From Methylobacterium sp. WSM2598 (GTDB taxonomy: Bacteria > Pseudomonadota > Alphaproteobacteria > Rhizobiales > Beijerinckiaceae), in contig NZ_KB900609.1 of assembly GCF_000379105.1 (NCBI RefSeq), positions 836,630 through 900,629 of the forward strand: 64,000 bases of DNA, written 5' to 3'. Shown piece by piece: positions 54,308 through 62,022 of the stretch. The notes below the pieces were generated by a model, which did no database searches, was not told the DNA's origin, and worked only from the letters and a program-made list of their open reading frames with translations. The stretch's first letter is position 1, and the number at the start of each line of letters is the position of its first letter. A program made the translations under genes and the position numbers.

Positions 54308-55954
54308 ATGAGCGCCTGGCGTCAGGAACGGGCGGCCCGCGATGCGCGGATCGAGGCAGGCCGCGCCCACGCCTCCGGCAAGGTGGTGGAGGCCGACAGG
54401 GTCGTCGACCTGCTGGAGGCGGTGCTCCGACCGGGCGACCGGGTCTGTCTGGAGGGCGACAACCAGAAGCAGGCGGATTGCCTCGCGCGGGGGTTGAGCC
54501 AGTGCGATCCCGCCCGCGTGCACGACCTGCACATGGTCCAGTCCGGCATCGTGCTGCCGGAGCACCTCGACCTGTTCGAGCAGGGGATCGCCAAGCGCCT
54601 CGACTATTCCTATTCGGGGCCGCAGGGCGGGCGCATCGCCCGCATGCTCTACGGCGGGCAGATCGAACTCGGGGCGGTGCACACCTACCTGGAGCTGTTC
54701 GCCCGCTACTTCGTCGACCTCACGCCGAACGTGGCGCTGATCGCGGGCGTTTCGGCCGACCGGGACGGCAACCTCTATACGGGGCCGAATACCGAGGACA
54801 CGCCCACCGTCGTCGAAGCCACTGCCTTCAAGAATGGGATCGTGGTGGCGCAGGTCAACGAGATCGTCGACCGCGTGCCGCGCGTCGACATCCCGGGTGA
54901 CCGGGTCGACTTCGTGGTCGCGGCCGACAAGCCGTTCTACGTCGAGCCGCTGTTCACCCGCGATCCCGCGGCGATGACCGAGACGCAGATCCTGATGGCC
55001 ATGATGGCGATCAAGGGGATCTATGCCGAGTACGGCATCCGCCGCCTCAACCACGGCATCGGCTTCGGCACCGCGGCGATCGAATTGCTGCTGCCGACCT
55101 ACGCCGAGCGGCTCGGGCTGAAGGGCAGGATCGCCACCCATTGGGCGCTCAACCCCCACCCGACCCTGATCCCGGCGATCGAATCGGGCTGGGTGAAGCA
55201 GATCCACTGCTTCGGTTCCGAGGTCGGTATGGACCGCTACATCCGCGAGCGGCCGGACGTGTTCTTCACCGGTGCCGACGGCTCCTTGCGCTCGAACCGG
55301 GCCTTCTGCCAGACGGCCGGGCTCTACGCCTGCGACCTCTTCATCGGCTCGACTTTGCAGATCGACCTCTCAGGCCATTCCTCGACGGTGACGCAGTCGC
55401 GGGTGGCGGGCTTCGGCGGCGCGCCCAACATGGGCTCGGACCCGCACGGGCGACGCCACCCCTCCGACACCTGGATGAAGGCGGGGCGGGAGGCGCAGGG
55501 GACGGGCGATCCGGCCCTGATGCGCGGGCGCAAGCTCGTGGTGCAGATCGTCGAGACCTTCGGCGACAAGCTCGTGCCAGCCTTCGTGGAGCAGCTCGAC
55601 GCGCTCGAACTCGCCAGGAAGCTCGGGCTCGAACTCGCCCCCGTGATGGTCTACGCCGACGACGTCACCCACATCGTCACCGAGGAGGGCATCGCCAACC
55701 TCCTCCTCTGCCGCACCCCCGACGAACGCGAGCAGGCGATCCGCGGGGTGGCGGGCTATACCGAGATCGGCCGCAAGCGCGACCGCGCCATGGTCGAGCG
55801 CCTGCGGGAGCGCGGCATCGTGCGCCGCCCGGAGGATCTCGGCATCGAGCCCCTCGACGCCGACCGCTCCCTGCTGGCGGCGAAGTCGATCAAGGATCTC
55901 GTGCACTGGTCGGGTGGCCTCTACGAGCCGCCCGCGAAGTTCCGCAACTGGTGA
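54308..55954 (+). CDS. mdcA: Malonate decarboxylase alpha subunit, ACP transferase
   Basis: A 548-residue CoA-transferase-like subunit that swaps acetyl for malonyl on the carrier-protein thiol. Typical segments: DRVCLEGDNQKQADCLARGL, MVQSGIVLPEHLDLFEQGIA, RRLNHGIGFGTAAIELLLPT, HWALNPHPTLIPAIESGWV, SVTQ-like SSTVTQSRVAGFGGAPNMGS, and YADDVTHIVTEEGIANLLLC. The ATG at 54308 has GGAGTGG directly upstream and the usual N-terminus. First gene of mdcACDEGBH. Confidence 0.93.
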   Translation: MSAWRQERAARDARIEAGRAHASGKVVEADRVVDLLEAVLRPGDRVCLEGDNQKQADCLARGLSQCDPARVHDLHMVQSGIVLPEHLDLFEQGIAKRLDYSYSGPQGGRIARMLYGGQIELGAVHTYLELFARYFVDLTPNVALIAGVSADRDGNLYTGPNTEDTPTVVEATAFKNGIVVAQVNEIVDRVPRVDIPGDRVDFVVAADKPFYVEPLFTRDPAAMTETQILMAMMAIKGIYAEYGIRRLNHGIGFGTAAIELLLPTYAERLGLKGRIATHWALNPHPTLIPAIESGWVKQIHCFGSEVGMDRYIRERPDVFFTGADGSLRSNRAFCQTAGLYACDLFIGSTLQIDLSGHSSTVTQSRVAGFGGAPNMGSDPHGRRHPSDTWMKAGREAQGTGDPALMRGRKLVVQIVETFGDKLVPAFVEQLDALELARKLGLELAPVMVYADDVTHIVTEEGIANLLLCRTPDEREQAIRGVAGYTEIGRKRDRAMVERLRERGIVRRPEDLGIEPLDADRSLLAAKSIKDLVHWSGGLYEPPAKFRNW

Positions 55955-55961
55955 GGCCGCG

Positions 55962-56270
55962 ATGGAAAAGCTGAACTTCCGACACACCACGCGCCGCGCG
56001 CTTGCCGGCGCCAAGGCGCAGGCCATCACCGGCGTGGTCGCCTCCGGCAACCTCGAAGTGCTGCTGGAGCGGGTGCTGCCGCCGACCGACTGCACGGTCG
56101 AGATCGAGACGGCGATCCACGGCTACGGCGAGGTCTGGGCGGCGGTGGTCGCCGACTTCGTCGCCCGCACCGAGCCCGGGGGCCTGCGCATCACCATCAA
56201 CGACGGGGGTGCCCGCCCCGACACCGTGTCCCTGCGCCTGCTCCAGGGTGCCCGGCTGATGGAGGCCTGA
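55962..56270 (+). CDS. mdcC: Malonate decarboxylase acyl carrier protein (delta subunit)
   Basis: A 102-residue carrier protein. It carries the 2'-(5''-phosphoribosyl)-3'-dephospho-CoA group on a Ser in the GVVASGNLEVLLERVLPPTD segment (about residue 30), as in other MdcC proteins. ATG starts 8 bases after the mdcA stop; its stop is 2 bases from the mdcD start. MdcA loads malonate, MdcD/E decarboxylate it, MdcG and MdcB supply the prosthetic group, and MdcH charges the first malonyl group. Confidence 0.92.
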   Translation: MEKLNFRHTTRRALAGAKAQAITGVVASGNLEVLLERVLPPTDCTVEIETAIHGYGEVWAAVVADFVARTEPGGLRITINDGGARPDTVSLRLLQGARLMEA

Positions 56271-56271
56271 C

Positions 56272-57192
56272 GTGAGCGAGCGGATCACCAATTCCACGAC
56301 TGCGAGTTGGTACGAGGCGAGCGCCCGCGCCCGCCTCGACGGCCTCCTCGACGATGGCAGCTTCCGCGAGTTCATCGGCCCCGAGCAGCGCCGGACGAGC
56401 CCGCACCTGCCGCTCTTCGACCTGCCGCGCGCCTTCGACGACGGCATGGTCGTCGGGGCGGGCCGCCTCGACGGAAAACCCGTCCTCGTCGCCGCGCAGG
56501 AGGGCCGCTTCATGGGCGGCGCCTTCGGCGAGGTGCACGGCGCCAAGCTCGTCGGGCTCCTGCGCGCCGCCCTGACGCTGAAGCCTGCCGCGGTGCTGAT
56601 CCTGTTCGACACCGGCGGCGTGCGCCTACAGGAGGCCAATGCCGGTGAGACCGCCATCGCCGAGGTGATGCGGGCCATCACCGAGGTGCGCTCGGCCGGC
56701 GTGCCGGTGGTCGGGCTGATCGGCGGCCGCGCCGGGGCCTACGGGGGCGGCGGTCTCATCGCGGCCACCTGCTCGCGGCTCGCGGTCTCCGAGGGCGGTC
56801 GCATCAGCGTCTCGGGGCCGGAGGTGATCGAGACCAACAAGGGGGCGGAGGAATTCGATTCCCGCGACCGGGGGCTCGTCTGGCGCACCATGGGGGGCAA
56901 GCACCGGCGCCTCACGGGCGGCGCGGACGCCTTCGTGGACGACACGGTCGCGGCCTTCCGGGAGGCGGCCCTCGCGCTGATCGCGCGCGCGCCAGCCTTC
57001 GATCTCGCGACGCTCGACGCCGAGCAGGCGCGGCTGGAGGAGCGCCTCGCGCGCTTCGGTGCGTGCCGCGACGGCACCGAGATCTGGGCCCGGCTCGGGG
57101 TGAACGACCCGGCTGCTGTGCCGGGGATGACGACGGCCGAGTTCGACGCCCTGCTCGCCAGCCTCGCGGAGACGACCCATGACGCTCGCTGA
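56272..57192 (+). CDS. mdcD: Biotin-independent malonate decarboxylase beta subunit
   Basis: A 306-residue carboxyltransferase-fold subunit that decarboxylates malonyl-S-ACP with MdcE. Visible: SWYEASARARLDGLLDDGSF, VLVAAQEGRFMGGAFGEVHG, LILFDTGGVRLQEANAGE, GLIGGRAGAYGGGGLIAATC, SVSGPEVIETNKGAEEFDSR. Start is GTG at 56272. It overlaps the mdcE start by 14 bases, so the two subunits are probably co-translated. Confidence 0.92.
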   Translation: MSERITNSTTASWYEASARARLDGLLDDGSFREFIGPEQRRTSPHLPLFDLPRAFDDGMVVGAGRLDGKPVLVAAQEGRFMGGAFGEVHGAKLVGLLRAALTLKPAAVLILFDTGGVRLQEANAGETAIAEVMRAITEVRSAGVPVVGLIGGRAGAYGGGGLIAATCSRLAVSEGGRISVSGPEVIETNKGAEEFDSRDRGLVWRTMGGKHRRLTGGADAFVDDTVAAFREAALALIARAPAFDLATLDAEQARLEERLARFGACRDGTEIWARLGVNDPAAVPGMTTAEFDALLASLAETTHDAR

Positions 57193-57895
57193 GATCCTCT
57201 CCTCGCTGTTCCCAGAGGGCCATGCCGTCGCGGTGGCGGACGGGCTCATCAGTGGTGAAGGACCGTTCCGGGGCGGCCGCCTCGCCGTGATCGGCCTCGA
57301 CGGCGACGTGGCCCTCGGTGTCGAGGGCGCCTGCCGGCTCGCGGGCCACGTCCTCGACGTGGTGCGCCGGGCTGAGCGCACGCCGATCCTGGTGGCGATC
57401 GATTCCGACAGCCAGCGCATGAGCCGGCGCGACGAGCTGCTCGGCCTCAACGAGTACCTCGCACACCTCGCCAAGGCCCTGCTCTTCGCCGACCAGAAGG
57501 GCCACCCGACAGTCGGGCTGATCTACGGGCACTCGGCGGCGGGCGCCTTCATCGCGACGGCGCTCGCGACCCGGGTCCTCGTTGGGCTGCCGGGGGCGAA
57601 CCCGAGCGTGATGGACCTGCCCTCCGTCGCCCGGGTGACGAAGCTGCCCCTCGACCGGCTGGAGGCAATGGCCAAGGACACACCCGTGTTCGCGCCCGGC
57701 CTCGACAACATGGTGAAGACAGGCGCCGTGCAGGCGGTGCTCGATCCCGACCGTCCGCTGGCGGCCCAGATCGCGGCCGTGCTCGACGCGATGCCGGAGC
57801 GCGACGCGCGCGACCGCGCCGGGCGCGAGCGCGGCGGCCGGCCCCTCGCCGAGGAGATTGCCGCACAGGTGGTGCGGGAGGCGGCCCTTGGCTGA
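57179..57895 (+). CDS. mdcE: Biotin-independent malonate decarboxylase gamma subunit
   Basis: A 238-residue partner of MdcD. Visible: VGLIYGHSAAGAFIATALAT with the Gly-Ser-type oxyanion region, ANPSVMDLPSVARVTKLPLD, and TPVFAPGLDNMVKTGAVQAV. The overlap with mdcD (14 bases) and with mdcG (8 bases) shows tight coupling. Confidence 0.92.
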   Translation: MTLAEILSSLFPEGHAVAVADGLISGEGPFRGGRLAVIGLDGDVALGVEGACRLAGHVLDVVRRAERTPILVAIDSDSQRMSRRDELLGLNEYLAHLAKALLFADQKGHPTVGLIYGHSAAGAFIATALATRVLVGLPGANPSVMDLPSVARVTKLPLDRLEAMAKDTPVFAPGLDNMVKTGAVQAVLDPDRPLAAQIAAVLDAMPERDARDRAGRERGGRPLAEEIAAQVVREAALG

Positions 57896-58544
57896 GGCCT
57901 ACCGGCGCCACGACCTCCTCGACGTCGTGCCGCAGGCCTGGACGGCCGTGCTCGCCGGCCGGCCGGACCTCGCCGGCGTGCCGCACGTGGCAGAATGGGC
58001 GGGGTTGGGGCGCCCGGTCATCCTGCGCCGCTCCCATCCCGAGGAGGCGAGACTGGTGCCGGTTGGCCTGCCTCTGCCGCCGCGGGACGGCAAGCGCCGC
58101 ATCGGCCTCGCGCTCCCGCCCGAGGCGGTGCGGCTGCGGGCTCCGGTCGCCCTCGCGGCGACCCGCGACGTCTGCCCGGAGTCTTGGGCGGCGACCCTCG
58201 CGCAGGTCGTGGCCCTCGGCGAGGCGCACGGCCTCGTGCCGCGCGCCTTCGGGAGCCTGCTCTGGCAAAGCCTGACGGGGCTGCCCTACCTGTCGGAGAC
58301 CTCGGACCTCGACCTGCTCTGGCCCGTGGCCGGAGCGGTCCCGGGCGGGCTCCTCGACGGCCTTGCAGAAATCGAGGCACAGGCACCGATGCGCCTCGAC
58401 GGCGATATCCTGATGCCCGGCGGGGGCGGCGTGAACTGGCGCGAACTGCACGAAGCCGCCCCGGGCGATGCCGTGCTCGTCAAGCGCCGCGACCGCCTCG
58501 TCATGCGTGAGGCGGCCGCGATCCTGGCGGGAGAATCAGAATGA
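57888..58544 (+). CDS. mdcG: Malonate decarboxylase holo-ACP synthase
   Basis: A 218-residue nucleotidyltransferase that attaches the phosphoribosyl-dephospho-CoA group to MdcC. Visible: YRRHDLLDVVPQAWTAVLAG, RPVILRRSHPEE, PRAFGSLLWQSLTGLPYLSE and the metal-binding SDLDLLWP. The best start is TTG at 57888, inside the mdcE end (CTTGGCTGA), giving the usual MdcG N-terminus; the ATG at 57858 adds unrelated residues. It overlaps the mdcB start by 4 bases. Confidence 0.87.
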   Translation: MAEAYRRHDLLDVVPQAWTAVLAGRPDLAGVPHVAEWAGLGRPVILRRSHPEEARLVPVGLPLPPRDGKRRIGLALPPEAVRLRAPVALAATRDVCPESWAATLAQVVALGEAHGLVPRAFGSLLWQSLTGLPYLSETSDLDLLWPVAGAVPGGLLDGLAEIEAQAPMRLDGDILMPGGGGVNWRELHEAAPGDAVLVKRRDRLVMREAAAILAGESE

Positions 58545-59395
58545 GCGCGCTTGCCACCCTCCCGCTGCACGCGCGGGCACAGGACCACCACGCGGCGGAC
58601 GCCATCGCGCAGGCCGCCGCGAGCGCATTGCGAGGCGAACTCGACACGTATCCGAAGCCCGGCCTCGTCAGTCCCGTCGATTCCGGCAGCCACGCGGACA
58701 TGGACGTGGGCACCTTTCGGGCGAGCGCCAGGGCGATCGCGCCCTTCTTCGCCGACCTTGCGCTCGCGGGAGCGGCTGGGGCGCCGATGCCAGCCCTGCG
58801 GCGCATCGGCCTCGACGCGGAGGCGGCGATGCGGGCCGCGACGGGGGGCGTGAACACGCATCGCGGCGCCATCTTCGGTCTCGGCCTCCTCTGCGCCGCG
58901 GCCGGCGCCTTGCCAGGCGCAGGCGCAGGGGCGTTGGGCCGCCTCGTGCGGAAGCGCTACGGCGAGGCGATCCTCGACGGACCGGTCCTGCTCCACGCGC
59001 CGGGCGCGCGGGTGCGCCGCCGCCACGGGGTGGGCGGCGCGCCGGCCGAGGCCTCCGCAGGCTTCCCGACTCTCTACCGGGTCGGCCTGCCAGCTCTGCA
59101 CCGAGGCCGGCGGCTTCGCCCTGACGCCCCGGACGCGGCGCGCGTCGAGACCTGCCTCGCCCTGATCGCGCATCTTGAGGACACGAACCTCCTGCATCGG
59201 GGCGGGCCAGAGGGCTACACCTTCGCGCGGGCCGCGGCCGCGCAGTTCATCGCGGAGGGGGGCGTAGCGCAGCCCGACTGGCGGGAGCGGGCGGAAGGCC
59301 TCCACCATGCCTTCGTGTCCCGCAATCTCAGCCCCGGCGGCGCGGCGGACCTTCTGGCCATGACGCTGTTCGTCGACGGGTTCGAGGCACCGTGA
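58541..59395 (+). CDS. mdcB: Triphosphoribosyl-dephospho-CoA synthase
   Basis: A 284-residue CitG-type enzyme making the prosthetic-group precursor from ATP and dephospho-CoA. Visible: AASALRGELDTYPKPGLVSP and VDSGSHADMDVGTFRASARA with the catalytic acids, AAMRAATGGVNTHRGAIFGL, and HLEDTNLLHRGGPEGYTFAR. Length is normal. ATG overlaps mdcG; the TGA overlaps the mdcH GTG. Confidence 0.9.
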   Translation: MSALATLPLHARAQDHHAADAIAQAAASALRGELDTYPKPGLVSPVDSGSHADMDVGTFRASARAIAPFFADLALAGAAGAPMPALRRIGLDAEAAMRAATGGVNTHRGAIFGLGLLCAAAGALPGAGAGALGRLVRKRYGEAILDGPVLLHAPGARVRRRHGVGGAPAEASAGFPTLYRVGLPALHRGRRLRPDAPDAARVETCLALIAHLEDTNLLHRGGPEGYTFARAAAAQFIAEGGVAQPDWRERAEGLHHAFVSRNLSPGGAADLLAMTLFVDGFEAP

Positions 59396-60315
59396 CCCTC
59401 GCGGTGCTCCTGTCGGGCCAGGGCGGCCAGCACCCCGGCATGTTCGACCTCACGGCGGACCTGTCGGCCGCCGAGCCAGTCTTCGCGGCGGCCGCGCGCG
59501 TCCTCGGCTCCGACCCGCGGGCGCTCGTCCGCTCCGCAGGGGCGGACCTTCACGACAACCGCACCGGGCAGGTGCTCTGCTGCGTGGCCGCCCTGGCGGG
59601 GTGGACGATGGTCGCAGCGGCGCGCCCGGCCCGCGCGATCGTGGCGGGCTACAGCATCGGCGATCTCGCGGCTTGGGGCTGCGCAGGCCGTCTCGATGCG
59701 GAGGCGGTGATTCGCCTCGCAGCCACGCGGGCAGAGGCGATGGACGCGGCAGCGCCCGAGGGGTTCGGGCTCGCGGGCATCCGGGGCCTGCCGCTCGCCG
59801 CGATCGCCGCGCTCGCCGGGCGGCACCACTGCTACCTCGCCATCCGCAACGCGGCCGACAGCGCGGTGGCCGGCGGCGCGACGGGCGCGCTCGATGTCCT
59901 GTGCAGCGATGCCCTCGCGGCCGGCGCGCGCCGTGCCGTGGTCCTGCCGGTGCACACGCCCTCTCACACGCCGTTCCTGGCGCAGGCAAGCCAGCGTTTC
60001 GAGGAGGTTCTAGGTCGGGAAGACGTGCGGCGCCCGCCGCAGGGCGCCCCGCGGCTGATCAGCGGGCTCGATGGTGCGCCGGTCTTCGACGCCCGAGCGG
60101 GCTTGACCAAGCTGGCGCGGCAGATCTCGCACACGATCGACTGGTCCGCCTGCCTTGAAGCCTGCCGGGAATACGGGGCCGACACCGTGCTGGAACTCGG
60201 CCCCGGTCACGCGCTCGCTACCATGGCCCGGGACGCTATTCCTGGAGCCCGCGTGCATGCGTTCGACGAATTCCGCTCGGCCTCCGGTGCCGCCGCATGG
60301 CTCTGGAACGGCTAA
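59392..60315 (+). CDS. mdcH: Malonate decarboxylase epsilon subunit, malonyl-CoA:ACP transacylase
   Basis: A 307-residue FabD-like acyltransferase. It has LLSGQGGQHPGMFDL, the nucleophile Ser in IVAGYSIGDLAAWG (relatives have GHSxG), the Arg region in LAATRAEAMDAAAPEGFG, and His in LPVHTPSHTPFL. It charges MdcC with malonyl from malonyl-CoA. Start is GTG at 59392 in GTGA overlap with mdcB. It is the last gene of the operon; the IS3 element follows 145 bases later. Confidence 0.9.
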   Translation: MTLAVLLSGQGGQHPGMFDLTADLSAAEPVFAAAARVLGSDPRALVRSAGADLHDNRTGQVLCCVAALAGWTMVAAARPARAIVAGYSIGDLAAWGCAGRLDAEAVIRLAATRAEAMDAAAPEGFGLAGIRGLPLAAIAALAGRHHCYLAIRNAADSAVAGGATGALDVLCSDALAAGARRAVVLPVHTPSHTPFLAQASQRFEEVLGREDVRRPPQGAPRLISGLDGAPVFDARAGLTKLARQISHTIDWSACLEACREYGADTVLELGPGHALATMARDAIPGARVHAFDEFRSASGAAAWLWNG

Positions 60316-60459
60316 TTTAAACGTGCCCTGCAACATTCGTCAGACCTCGCCTATTTGCCAACGCTCCTGATCGGTCCATCGAGGTCGGTCTCCTCCTCCG
60401 CCTCCCGGTTGCTTGAGACACCCCAGAAGCGGACGGTCTCCGCGGCAGGGGTGAGAACG

Positions 60460-60816
60460 ATGACGACAGACGTGAAGGCAGGTGCAGAGGCGGCTGGTCC
60501 TGGCCGAGGCGGGCGCATGTCCCGGCAGCGCAAGCGTGATGCGGTGCTTCGACTGCTGCGCGGCGAGGACCTGGAGAACGTCTCGCGTGGCCTGGGCGTG
60601 ACCGCCGCGACCCTGTCGGGCTGGCGCGACGCCTTTCTGGCCGCGGGCGAGGCGAGCCTGGCGACCCGGCCCACCGAGCCCGAAGCCCTGGAGAGCGGGC
60701 GGTTGAAGGCCAAGCTCGGCGAGATGCTGTTGGAGCGTGAACTGCTGGAGGCCAAGATCGCCGCCCTGGAGGCGCGCGGCCCCGGCCCTTTGGCCCGCAG
60801 GAGGTCGCGGCGATGA
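60460..60816 (+). CDS. IS3-family transposase OrfA
   Basis: A 118-residue DNA-binding protein. It has KRDAVLRLLRGEDLENVSRG, the helix-turn-helix VTAATLSGWRDAFLAAGEAS and a Leu-rich helix (KLGEMLLERELLEAKIAAL). A start at the Met at 60460 or at MSRQRKRDA (60517) is possible. Its end overlaps the OrfB start in ATGA. Confidence 0.82.
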   Translation: MTTDVKAGAEAAGPGRGGRMSRQRKRDAVLRLLRGEDLENVSRGLGVTAATLSGWRDAFLAAGEASLATRPTEPEALESGRLKAKLGEMLLERELLEAKIAALEARGPGPLARRRSRR

Positions 60817-61703
60817 GCCGGGCCGTCTCGCCGTCCAGCGGCACAGCTTACGGGCTGGTCCGCGTGTGCCGGATCTGGGGCGTGTCGCGCGCCACCGTTC
60901 ACCGCCACCTCTCTCCTGCTCGGTCCGAACCGGCGCGGCGTCCTGGCCCGGTCGGGCCGATGCCGGATGCGGCACTGCTGGAGGCGATCCGCGCCACCCT
61001 CACCGGCAGCCCCTTCCACGGCGAGGGTCACCGCAAGGTCTGGGCGCGGCTGCGCCACACGGGCGTGCGCACCTCCAAGCGCCGCGTCCTGCGCCTGATG
61101 CGCGAGCATGATCTGCTCGCCCCGTCTCGCGTCGGCGCGCCGCGCGGCCCGCGCACCCACGACGGCACCATCATCCCGGACGCGGTGGACACGCTCTGGG
61201 GCACCGATCTGACCACCATCTGGACTGGCGAGGGCCAGGCCGCGGTGTTCGTGGCCATCGACCACTGCTCGGCCGAGTGCGTGGGCCTGCATGCAGCGCG
61301 GCGGGCCACGCGCTTCGAGGCGCTGGAGCCGATCCGCCAGGGTGTGCGGCAGCGCTTCGGCAGCTTCGCGGCCAAGAGCGCCTCCGGCTTGAGTGTTCGG
61401 CACGACCACGGCAGTCAGTACATGTCGGACGACTTCCAGAAAGAACTGGCGTTCCTGGGCATCGCGAGTTCGCCTGCCTTTGTGCGTGCGCCGGAGGGGA
61501 ACGGCTGCGCCGAGCGCTTCATACGCACACTCAAAGAGAACCTGCTGTGGGTGAAGCGCTTCGACACGGTCGAGGATCTCCGCCGAGCCCTGCTGGCATT
61601 TCGTGAGACTTACAACGAGACGTGGCTGATCGAGCGGCACGGCTTCCGCTCACCGGCGGCTATTCGGGCCGCGCAGCTTCCACCTGCGGCTCTCGCCGCA
61701 TAG
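60813..61703 (+). CDS. IS3-family transposase OrfB (DDE integrase core)
   Basis: A 296-residue catalytic transposase part with the HTH-like AYGLVRVCRIWGVSRATVHR start, then catalytic Asp in LWGTDLTTIW, Asp in VRHDHGSQYMSDDF and Glu in GNGCAERFIRTLKENLLW. It differs in sequence from the IS3 element at 7573-8856. No stop or frameshift is seen. The element's terminal repeats could not be identified with confidence. Confidence 0.85.
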   Translation: MSRAVSPSSGTAYGLVRVCRIWGVSRATVHRHLSPARSEPARRPGPVGPMPDAALLEAIRATLTGSPFHGEGHRKVWARLRHTGVRTSKRRVLRLMREHDLLAPSRVGAPRGPRTHDGTIIPDAVDTLWGTDLTTIWTGEGQAAVFVAIDHCSAECVGLHAARRATRFEALEPIRQGVRQRFGSFAAKSASGLSVRHDHGSQYMSDDFQKELAFLGIASSPAFVRAPEGNGCAERFIRTLKENLLWVKRFDTVEDLRRALLAFRETYNETWLIERHGFRSPAAIRAAQLPPAALAA

Positions 61704-62022
61704 GGTTCAAACCGGTGTCTCACAATCCGCGGGCGGTACACTCCAACCGTTCGCATCTGATCCTTCAAAGGCTCAGATGCGTTACTTGCAGACCTTTGAT
61801 GATCGTCGCCGGAACGGCTGCTCGACGCTCGGTAGCAGCCGCTCCGAGACCGGCAATCACCCTCTGACGTCCCATCAATTTGTGTATGAGCGTCGTATAG
61901 AACCGGCTCTCAAGCCTGCTTTCTCACAAATCATGTGATGTGAGAGCCGGGGAAGGCCCCATACATCGGGGCGTTTCCGCTCTCATATCTCAATGTTGCA
62001 TCGCCTGACTCGCAGGTCGGGT
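61704..62022. other. Intergenic stretch between IS3 and TRAP genes
   Basis: 319 bases, including the probable IS right end (not located) and the hairpin at 61942-61984. No gene was seen. Confidence 0.35.
61942..61984 (-). terminator. Hairpin downstream of the TRAP permease, possible terminator
   Basis: Outer arms GAGAG and CTCTC with inner GCCCC and GGGGC make a nested hairpin 38 bases after the permease stop. There is no T tract, so intrinsic termination is doubtful; it may stabilise mRNA ends instead. Confidence 0.35.
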
